Origin: Oscillospiraceae bacterium
GTDB taxonomy: Bacteria > Bacillota_A > Clostridia > Oscillospirales > Oscillospiraceae
Direction: 5' to 3'
Assembly (NCBI GenBank): GCA_017550765.1
Contig: JAFZOC010000092.1
Location: 1 to 5,269, forward strand
DNA length: 5,269 nucleotides
Shown here piece after piece: positions 1 through 4,972 of the stretch (the stretch's first letter is position 1; the number at the start of each line of letters is the position of its first letter). Below the pieces are notes generated by a model, which saw only the letters and a program-made list of their open reading frames with translations, was not told the DNA's origin and made no database searches. The translations under genes were made by a program, and so were the position numbers.

Positions 1-636
1 CTGGGTCAGGGCGAGGCGCAGGCAGCCGGGCATCTTGAGCGCGTCGTCGGCGCCGAAGTCCCAGGTGCCGGTGACCTTCTGGGCAGCGGAGGGACGGATG
101 TACTTGGTGCCCTTGATGCTGTCGCCGGTGGGCTTGAAGACCAGGTCTTCCTTGGTCATCTCGCCGCGGAGCACGGCGGCGGCGTCCATGACGGCGTCCA
201 CCAGGGGCTTGTAGCCGGTGCAGCGGCAGAGGTTGCGGGTCTTGTTGAACCAGTCGCGGACTTCCTCGCGGGTGGGGTTGGGGTTCTGCTCCAGCAGGAC
301 CTTGGCGCTGATGATGAAGCCGGGGGTGCAGAAGCCGCACTGGGCGCAGCCATGGGCCATCCAGGCGACCTGGAGGGGATGCATGTCGGTCAGGGTGCCG
401 ACGCCCTCGATGGTGGTGATCTCGGCGCCATCGGGGATCTTGCTCATCTTGAAGAGACAGGACTTGGTGACCTTGCCGTTCATGATGACATTGCACGCGC
501 CGCAGTGGCCCTCGCCGCAGCCGATCTTACAGCCGGTCAGCAGCAGGTGCTCGCGCAGAACGGTAGCCAGGGTCTCGTCCTTGTCCAGGACCAGGTTCCT
601 TGTGACGCCGTTGATGACAAGTGTTTTTCTGATCAT
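1..636 (-). CDS. mop: Molybdopterin-dependent aldehyde oxidoreductase (Mop-like), N-terminal part, cut by window edge
   Basis: Translating the minus strand from ATG at 636 gives 212 residues before the left edge. The N-terminal half is a plant-type [2Fe-2S] domain with Cys 40, 45, 48 and 60. It is followed by a helical [2Fe-2S] domain with Cys 100, 103, 137 and 139. As I recall, these are the same residue numbers as the cluster ligands of D. gigas aldehyde oxidoreductase, and the motifs AQCGFCTPGF and CRCTGYKPLVDAVMDAAA are shared with it. Residues about 155-187 are the linker, and the molybdenum domain begins near KVTGTWDFGAD (187-197). Family members are single chains of about 900 residues that oxidise aldehydes to carboxylic acids in the cytoplasm, using molybdopterin cytosine dinucleotide and two [2Fe-2S] clusters. 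An AGGAGG-type site (about 641-649) fixes the start. The active-site half is outside the window, so substrate class rests on similarity of the N-terminus. The gene lies downstream of the small 704-967 gene and is probably cotranscribed with it. Confidence 0.93.
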   Translation of the reverse strand, partial: MIRKTLVINGVTRNLVLDKDETLATVLREHLLLTGCKIGCGEGHCGACNVIMNGKVTKSCLFKMSKIPDGAEITTIEGVGTLTDMHPLQVAWMAHGCAQCGFCTPGFIISAKVLLEQNPNPTREEVRDWFNKTRNLCRCTGYKPLVDAVMDAAAVLRGEMTKEDLVFKPTGDSIKGTKYIRPSAAQKVTGTWDFGADDALKMPGCLRLALTQ

Positions 637-679
637 ACGTTCTCCTCCTGTTTATTGATGTATTTTTGCTATATCTTTG

Positions 680-694
680 CTTTCGTTCCGAAAG
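680..694 (-). repeat. Short hairpin in the small gene-mop spacer
   Basis: CTTTCG and CGAAAG are separated by 3 nt, giving a 6-bp stem in the mop leader just after the stop codon of the small gene. It is not followed by a T-tract on the minus strand, so it does not look like a terminator. It could be an mRNA processing or stability element between the two genes, or chance. Confidence 0.3.
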
Positions 695-703
695 ATCTCG
701 CGC

Positions 704-967
704 TCATCCGCCCTCGTGGCCGTGGCCGCCGCAGCGGTCGTGGTCCGGGCCTTTGCCGGTGATGTCCTTCACCCGCTGGATGCCCCGCGGGGTGTAGAAC
801 ACCAGCTGGGACAGACTGCCGTCCAGATTCTCCCCGCTCAGGCGCAGGAAGTTGGCGTTCTCGAAATAGTCGATGGGGAGCTCCCGCCGGAAGACTTCCC
901 CCGTGTTCTCATCCTTGACCTCGACCGTCACCTCGTGCGCGACGATCTCGAACAGCTCTTCGCCCAT
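704..967 (-). CDS. Small conserved-looking protein of unknown function upstream of mop
   Basis: This open frame encodes 87 residues from ATG at 967. I do not recognise the family. The protein is acidic in its first half and looks like a mostly beta fold (FEIVAHEVTVEVKDENTGEV). The core PIDYFENANFLRLSGENL (31-48) is followed by KDITGKGPD. The tail is rich in possible metal ligands: H76, C79, H82 and H84 in HDRCGGHGHEGG. It has no signal peptide or membrane segment. An in-frame ATG at 994 would give 96 residues. I prefer 967 because a GAGGGGGG purine run lies about 9 nt upstream, whereas the AGGA before 994 directly abuts the ATG and the putative promoter would leave that start only about 8 nt of leader. 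It lies 67 nt upstream of mop on the same strand, so a role as accessory factor, small subunit or metal handler for the oxidoreductase is inference. Coding status is supported by amino-acid composition and context. Confidence 0.75.
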   Translation of the reverse strand: MGEELFEIVAHEVTVEVKDENTGEVFRRELPIDYFENANFLRLSGENLDGSLSQLVFYTPRGIQRVKDITGKGPDHDRCGGHGHEGG

Positions 968-1008
968 CGGGCTCGACCCCCCTCGTTCGGACATTCCTGT
1001 ACGTCTAC

Positions 1009-1038
1009 ATGATACTCTTCAAGTCCCTAAAGAATCAA
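1009..1038 (-). promoter_or_regulatory. Putative sigma70 promoter for the small gene-mop operon
   Basis: Read on the minus strand, TTGATT (1038-1033, 4 of 6 to TTGACA) and TATCAT (1014-1009, 5 of 6 to TATAAT) are separated by 18 nt. Transcription would start near 1002, leaving about 35 nt of leader before the ATG at 967. The hairpin at 1048-1080 ends 10 nt upstream of the -35 hexamer. No experiment supports it; the match is moderate. Confidence 0.45.
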
Positions 1039-1047
1039 GTTGTATCG

Positions 1048-1080
1048 AAATGGCATTCGCAGAACTTGCGAATGCCATTT
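1048..1080 (-). terminator. Perfect 14-bp inverted repeat, probable terminator of the methyltransferase gene
   Basis: AAATGGCATTCGCA (1048-1061) and its exact complement TGCGAATGCCATTT (1067-1080) flank a 5-nt loop. It lies about 50 nt past the stop codon of the minus-strand methyltransferase gene. The A-rich 5' arm and T-rich 3' arm make it potentially bidirectional, but the T-run is short (TTT then C on minus, TTTT on plus). The left neighbour also reads on the minus strand, so a bidirectional role is not needed. The position just upstream of the putative mop-operon promoter leaves open that it is instead, or also, a protein-binding site. Confidence 0.65.
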
Positions 1081-1105
1081 TGTGCACCGTATACAGTTTC
1101 GTCAG

Positions 1106-1117
1106 GCCAGATCTGGC
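1106..1117. repeat. 12-bp perfect palindrome in the intergenic region
   Basis: GCCAGATCTGGC reads the same on both strands. It lies between the methyltransferase stop codon (1131) and the hairpin at 1048-1080. It could be a small dyad operator or an extra stem in the 3' untranslated region, or chance in GC-rich DNA. There is no loop, so it is a poor RNA hairpin as it stands. Confidence 0.35.
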
Positions 1118-1130
1118 AACGCCTACAAGT

Positions 1131-2090
1131 CTACACGGAGATGACCAGACTACCGTTCACATCGCAGATCGGCACGGCATGCAGGCGTCGCCCGGTCTCC
1201 TCCTCATAGCGCTCCAGGGCGCGCCGGACGCCGGGGAGCTTGGGCGCGTCGTAGTCGTGGAGCAGCAGATAGCCTCCCGTGCTGATGCGGGGCAGGAAGA
1301 AGCGCAGGCCTCGGAGCGTGCTCTCCTCCAGATCCACATCCAGGGAGACCAGGGCGAAGTGCTCCCCTTCCAGCCCTTCCGCCGTCCGGGGGAAAAGGCC
1401 CGGGCGGATCTGCGCCTGCTCGGGATGGGGCAGGGCCGCCAGGACCTGTCGGACGCTGGTGTCCTGGTGGGCCCGGGTGAAGCCCGCCCCCTGGCCGGCG
1501 CTCTCTTCCGGGTCGAAGCCCTCGAAGGTATCGAACAGGTACAGCTTCCGTTCCGGGAGCAGGGCGTTGATCCAGCGAGCGAAGCCGCCCCGGTAGACCC
1601 CCAGCTCCGCCGCCGCCCCCGGGACGTCCCCCAGACGCCGGCAGATCGCCTCCAGGGTCTTCAGGCGCACATAGTCGTTGTCCGAGCCCGGCCCCGCGAT
1701 CCGCTCCTCCGCCGTCCACAGCGGGACGCGGATCAGCCGCTCCGAGGCTCGGATCCGCTCTGCGAGATCCTCTCCCAGGACCCTGGCCGCCAGCCCGTAG
1801 CTGCGATTGCGGTCCGTGCAGGCCAGATGCGCTTTCAGGTAAAAGACCTTCTCCGGATCCGCGCCCAGCTCCCGCAGCCTGCCCTCGATCCGTTCCGCGT
1901 CCCGGCTGGTCACGATCAGCAGGTCGATCTCTCTCCCGGCCAGGTCTTCCAGCGCGATCACCGGCCTGCCCAGGAAGCTCCCGCCGCCGTCGCGCTCCAC
2001 GAAGGCCGCGACCCGCTCCGCAGGCAGCGCCTCGTCCACAAGATCCCCTGCGCCGCAGCCGGTGCCGTATACGTAGATCTCCATCTCCAT
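1131..2090 (-). CDS. TylF/MycF-type SAM-dependent methyltransferase with N-terminal Rossmann-like domain
   Basis: The 319-residue protein has two parts. Residues 4-90 (IYVYGTGCGAGDL..., then GRPVIALEDL and DLLIVTSRD) resemble the small nucleotide-binding-like domain often attached to glycosyl- and methyltransferases of surface polysaccharide loci. Residues about 135-319 form a TylF/MacO-type O-methyltransferase. Its SAM-binding loop is AELGVYRGGFARWIN (161-175), followed by YLFDTFEGFD (184-193), the acidic SLDVDLEEST (249-258) and the LLLHDYD strand (275-281). In the characterised family members MycF and NovP, aspartates in the last two motifs bind Mg2+; here these are D251/D253 and D279/D281. 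The substrate is unknown; a sugar or other hydroxyl acceptor is the usual family choice. ATG at 2090 follows an AAAGG site at close spacing, and ATG at 2084 (two codons in) is equally possible. It appears monocistronic, with its own extended -10 promoter and a terminator hairpin, and has no obvious tie to molybdenum enzymes. Confidence 0.88.
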   Translation of the reverse strand: MEMEIYVYGTGCGAGDLVDEALPAERVAAFVERDGGGSFLGRPVIALEDLAGREIDLLIVTSRDAERIEGRLRELGADPEKVFYLKAHLACTDRNRSYGLAARVLGEDLAERIRASERLIRVPLWTAEERIAGPGSDNDYVRLKTLEAICRRLGDVPGAAAELGVYRGGFARWINALLPERKLYLFDTFEGFDPEESAGQGAGFTRAHQDTSVRQVLAALPHPEQAQIRPGLFPRTAEGLEGEHFALVSLDVDLEESTLRGLRFFLPRISTGGYLLLHDYDAPKLPGVRRALERYEEETGRRLHAVPICDVNGSLVISV

Positions 2091-2107
2091 CCCGCCTTTC
2101 TGCGCCT

Positions 2108-2116
2108 ATCATAGCA
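2108..2116 (-). promoter_or_regulatory. Extended -10 promoter for the methyltransferase gene
   Basis: On the minus strand TGCTATGAT (2116-2108) fits the extended -10 pattern TGnTATAAT with one mismatch. No good -35 is seen at 17 nt (GTGCAA), which is typical of extended -10 promoters. The start would be near 2101, leaving a very short leader before ATG 2090. Confidence 0.45.
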
Positions 2117-2156
2117 TAGGGACCGCCGACTTGCACGAAAAAATATGGCAAAGCGA

Positions 2157-2185
2157 TTTACAAATAAAAAGAGATCGAGTATACT
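2157..2185 (+). promoter_or_regulatory. Sigma70 promoter of the maturation operon
   Basis: TTTACA (2157-2162) and TATACT (2180-2185) each match consensus at 5 of 6 positions and are 17 nt apart. An A-tract at 2138-2143 upstream resembles an UP element. The start would be near 2192, about 28 nt before ATG 2220, with the GAGGTGA ribosome site in between. The region is AT-rich against GC-rich surroundings. It drives the four plus-strand genes; no other promoter is needed because the genes overlap or nearly abut. Confidence 0.75.
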
Positions 2186-2219
2186 GTAACGTGAAAAGTA
2201 TTTGGAAGAGGTGAGATCA

Positions 2220-2981
2220 ATGCCCGGATGCCGTGAGATCCCCGGCCGGGGCGTCCGCGGGACGCGCAACGGCGCCCGTTCCGGCTGTATGCTCTGCGGC
2301 AAGCCCCTGCGCTATGAGCTGATCGCCGTGCCGCGGCGCTGCGCGGTCTGCGGGGAGGAGGCCCTCTCCGACGCTGTCTGCGAGGACGGGCACTTCGTCT
2401 GCAACGAGTGTCACGCCGCGGGACTGGACCTGTTTTTCGTCCCCTTCCTGCTGCAGAGCGAAGAGCGGGACCCCCTGCGGCTCTTTGAGCAGGTAGTCGC
2501 CCTCCCCCAGGTCCACATGCACGGGCCGGAGCACCACGCCATCGTCCCCTGCGTGCTGCTGACCGCATACCACAACAACGGCGGCGCGGGCGATCTGAAA
2601 AAGATGCTCTCCGCGGCCCTGAGCCGGGGCAAGCAGGTCCCCGGCGGCACCTGCGGCTTCTGGGGCGTCTGCGGCGCGGCGGCAGGCGCCGGGATCTACT
2701 GGAGCGTGCTGACGGGCTCCAGCCCCGTGAACAGGGCCGCCTGGGCCGCGCCCCAGCGGCTGGTAGCTCGCTGCCTGGAAAAGCTCGCCGAGGTGGGCGG
2801 GCCCCGCTGCTGCAAGCGTACGGGGCGCCTCTGCATCCAGGAGGCCGCCGCCTTCACGGCGGAACAGCGCGGGCTGGAGATGCCCCTGGGCGCGGTCCGC
2901 TGCAGCTACATGTCGGAGAACAGGGAGTGCATCGGGCGGACCTGCCCCTTCTTCCCTGTCAGAAAGGAGGACGGGACATGA
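2220..2981 (+). CDS. Cysteine-rich DUF5714-type protein heading the maturation operon
   Basis: This 253-residue protein matches my recollection of DUF5714, a family without assigned function. Residues 23-65 are a zinc-ribbon or rubredoxin-like module: CMLC (23-26), CAVC (41-44), C54 and CNECH (61-65). The rest is helical and carries the conserved blocks VHMHGPEHH (98-106), VPGGTCGFWGVCGAA (140-154), GGPRCCK (193-199), C228 and NRECIGRTCPF (234-244). The many invariant-looking Cys and His suggest binding of a metal or Fe-S cluster, or thiol chemistry; this is inference. There is no signal peptide or membrane segment, so it should be cytoplasmic. The start is ATG 2220, 5 nt after GAGGTGA; an upstream in-frame TTG at 2202 would overlap that site and is less likely. 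Its TGA overlaps the ATG of the next gene by 4 nt (ATGA), so the two are translationally coupled. This links it to molybdenum cofactor work. Confidence 0.9.
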   Translation: MPGCREIPGRGVRGTRNGARSGCMLCGKPLRYELIAVPRRCAVCGEEALSDAVCEDGHFVCNECHAAGLDLFFVPFLLQSEERDPLRLFEQVVALPQVHMHGPEHHAIVPCVLLTAYHNNGGAGDLKKMLSAALSRGKQVPGGTCGFWGVCGAAAGAGIYWSVLTGSSPVNRAAWAAPQRLVARCLEKLAEVGGPRCCKRTGRLCIQEAAAFTAEQRGLEMPLGAVRCSYMSENRECIGRTCPFFPVRKEDGT

Positions 2982-3901
2982 CGAACGCCGCCCTGATCGT
3001 CGCCGCGGGCATGTCCTCCCGCATGGGGGAGTTCAAACCCATGCTGAACATCGGCTCCATCTCCATCGCCCAGCGGGTGGTGGCCACGTTCCAGCAGGCG
3101 GGGGTAGAGAAGATCGTGATGATCACCGGCTACAACGCCACGCTGCTGGAACGGCATCTGAGCGGCAACGGGATCGTCTTCCTCCGCAATGAGGACTACC
3201 GGACGACCCAGATGTTCGACTCGGTCTGCATCGGGCTGCGCTATCTGCGGGACAAGTGCGACCGGCTCCTCTTCACGCCGGTGGACATCCCGCTCTTCAC
3301 CGCCGCCACGCTGCGCGCCCTGCTGGAGACCGACGCGGAGCTGGCCTGTCCTGCCGTGGACGGGGAGACCGGCCACCCCACGCTCATCGCCGCCTCTCTC
3401 TTCGACCGGATCCTGTCGGACAGCGGCGACCAGGGCCTGCGCGGCGCGCTGGAGCGCAGCGGCGCGGAGATGGTCCGCGTCCCGGTGGAAGACCGGGGGA
3501 TCCTGCACGACGCGGACACCCCCGAGGACTACAGGGCCCTGCTGAAGTACCACAACGAGCAGCTGGTCCGCCCGGTGCTCAGCGTGTCTCTGGCTCGTGA
3601 AAAGGTCTTTTTCGACAGCCGGGCCGCCATGCTGCTGCAGCTGATCGACGAGACCCAGTCCGTGCGTCTGGCCTGTCAGCGGATGCAGATGAGCTATTCC
3701 AGCGGCTGGAACGTGATCCGCACCCTGGAGAGCCAACTGAGCCGCACGCTGATCCGCCGCAGCCAGGGCGGGAAAGGCGGCGGGAAGAGCAGTCTGACCG
3801 CCGATGGGAAACTGCTGTTGGAGCGCTACGAGTCCTTCGTGGAGGCCCTGCGGGACCAGGCCGGACCGCTCTTCGACCGCACGTTCGAGGGCTTCTTCTG
3901 A
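2978..3901 (+). CDS. MocA-like molybdopterin nucleotidyltransferase fused to a ModE-like DNA-binding domain
   Basis: The 307-residue protein has two domains. Residues 1-190 are a MobA/MocA-type NTP transferase with the nucleotide loop LIVAAGMSSRMGEFKPML (6-23), the metal-site strand LLFTPVDIPLF (97-107), GETGHPTLI (129-137) and LHDADTPEDY (176-185). These align by eye with E. coli MocA, which joins CTP to molybdopterin to form molybdopterin cytosine dinucleotide, the cofactor of Mop-type enzymes; hence CTP is the likely substrate. Residues about 203-290 match the winged-helix N-terminal domain of ModE, including FFDSRAAMLLQLIDE (211-225), the helix-turn-helix LACQRMQMSYSSGWN (231-245) and the GGKGGGKSSLT wing (264-274). 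No molybdate-binding TOBE domain follows. ATG 2978 is chosen because AAGGAGG ends 7 nt before it and the NTP-binding strand begins at once; an in-frame ATG at 2927 lies inside the preceding gene. It may therefore be both enzyme and regulator, or the wing may have been co-opted for protein contact. Confidence 0.9.
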   Translation: MTNAALIVAAGMSSRMGEFKPMLNIGSISIAQRVVATFQQAGVEKIVMITGYNATLLERHLSGNGIVFLRNEDYRTTQMFDSVCIGLRYLRDKCDRLLFTPVDIPLFTAATLRALLETDAELACPAVDGETGHPTLIAASLFDRILSDSGDQGLRGALERSGAEMVRVPVEDRGILHDADTPEDYRALLKYHNEQLVRPVLSVSLAREKVFFDSRAAMLLQLIDETQSVRLACQRMQMSYSSGWNVIRTLESQLSRTLIRRSQGGKGGGKSSLTADGKLLLERYESFVEALRDQAGPLFDRTFEGFF

Positions 3902-4959
3902 TGCGGCGCGTTTATCTGGTCCGGCATGGGCACCCGGACTTCCCCCTCGATGCCCACATGTGTCTGGGCCGTACCGACACGCCTCTGGGGCCCCTGGGTC
4001 GGATGCAGGCCGTGCTGCTGGGCGAGAAGGCACAGGACGCCATCCTGACAGCGGTCTTTTGCAGCCCTCTCATCCGCTGCAGGGAGACGGCGGCGCCTCT
4101 CGGCCTCGCGCCCACGATCGTCCCGGCCCTGGCCGAACAGGACATGGGGCCCTGGGACGGGCTGGATTTCGATACGATCCGGCGGGACTGGCCGGAGCTC
4201 TACGCCCGCCGCGAACGGGAGGCTCTGCTGGTGCCCCCGGGGGCCGAGACCCTGGAACAGGTCTCCGCCCGGGTCCTGCCCGCCTTTCGGGCGTGTCTGG
4301 CGCAGAGCCAGGGCGACATCGCCGTCGTGGCCCACGCCTCGGTGATCCAGGCGATCCTGGCGGAGCTCACCGGGACGCCGCTGGAGGAGAGCCGGTCTCT
4401 GCGCCCGCCCTACGGCTCCTATGCCGTTCTGGAGGGAGAGCCGCTGACCGTCTCGAAGCTGGAGCAGCTGCCCCGGCCACAGATGTGCCCGGGCCTTGCG
4501 AGAAAGCTGCTGGCGGCGGCCGCGCCGGGAGAGCGGGTCGAGGCCCACTGTCGGGCCGTGGCGGCGGAGGCCGAGCGCATCGCCTTTTCTCTGATCCTGC
4601 GCTATGATATGCGGCAGCTGTTGAGCGCTGCCCTGCTGCACGACGTAGCCCGGAAAGAGAAGGACCACGCCGCCGTCGGCGCGCGCTGGCTCTGGGATCT
4701 GGGCTATCGGGACATCGCAGGGCTCATCCTGGAGCACCACGATCTGAAAGGCGACGGCATGGACGAGCACGCGATCTTGTACATGGCGGACAAGTGCATC
4801 CTGGAAGATCGGCGGGTCACGCTCTCCGAGCGCTTCGCCGCCAGCGAGAGCCGCTGCACGACGCCGGAGGCGAGAGCCGCCCACGCCGCGAGACGTGACG
4901 CGGCCTTCCGGATGCGGGACAGGATCAACGAACTACACGGATCTACGCTCATAGAATAG
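3901..4959 (+). CDS. Histidine phosphatase fused to an HD-domain hydrolase
   Basis: This is a 352-residue two-domain protein. Residues 1-185 are a histidine (phosphoglycerate mutase-like) phosphatase: RHG (8-10) with nucleophile H9, SPLIRCRETA (55-64), acid E79 in ALAEQDMGPWDG, and the second histidine H145 in VVAHASVI. All catalytic positions are present. Residues about 205-345 are an HD domain with metal ligands H216, H247-D248 (LLHDVAR), H279-H280 and D297 (LYMADK), so it should be an active metal-dependent phosphohydrolase. The substrates of both halves are unknown. The start codon overlaps the previous stop (TGATG), and only a weak GAGG lies 10 nt upstream, so translation probably depends on termination of the nucleotidyltransferase gene. 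Coupling to that gene suggests action on a molybdopterin intermediate, a nucleotide by-product such as CMP or pyrophosphate, or a phosphorylated relative; this is inference. Confidence 0.9.
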   Translation: MRRVYLVRHGHPDFPLDAHMCLGRTDTPLGPLGRMQAVLLGEKAQDAILTAVFCSPLIRCRETAAPLGLAPTIVPALAEQDMGPWDGLDFDTIRRDWPELYARREREALLVPPGAETLEQVSARVLPAFRACLAQSQGDIAVVAHASVIQAILAELTGTPLEESRSLRPPYGSYAVLEGEPLTVSKLEQLPRPQMCPGLARKLLAAAAPGERVEAHCRAVAAEAERIAFSLILRYDMRQLLSAALLHDVARKEKDHAAVGARWLWDLGYRDIAGLILEHHDLKGDGMDEHAILYMADKCILEDRRVTLSERFAASESRCTTPEARAAHAARRDAAFRMRDRINELHGSTLIE

Positions 4960-4972
4960 AAGGAGTGCTGTT

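Noticed and set aside
637..703. Separate promoter for mop in the spacer
   Set aside because: The spacer is AT-rich but I found no paired -35/-10 hexamers with 16-18 nt spacing on the minus strand; cotranscription with the small gene is simpler.
218..762. Plus-strand open frames over the left end
   Set aside because: They run antisense to the Mop-like gene and the small gene; the eight cluster cysteines on the minus strand settle the coding strand.
873..2114. Long plus-strand open frame of 413 codons
   Set aside because: It lies antisense to the methyltransferase, whose SAM and metal motifs are clear. The translation is low-complexity and matches no fold, as expected for a shadow frame in GC-rich DNA.
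2154..2177. CGAT-N16-ATCG inverted repeat over the maturation promoter as a ModE-type box
   Set aside because: The arms are only 4 nt and lack the TATA-rich core of E. coli ModE sites; too short to call.
2179..2187. GTATAC-containing motif shared by the 2179, 1089 and 2066 regions as a common operator
   Set aside because: Only the 6-bp palindrome is shared, one copy is inside a coding region and another is the -10 box; chance is sufficient.
2906..4033. Long minus-strand open frame opposite the nucleotidyltransferase gene
   Set aside because: Rich in Ala, Gln, His and Arg with no domain motif, and antisense to well-supported motifs; a composition artefact.
3826..4884. Long minus-strand open frame opposite the phosphatase-HD gene
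   Set aside because: The plus-strand frame holds complete catalytic sets of two enzyme families; the antisense frame has none.
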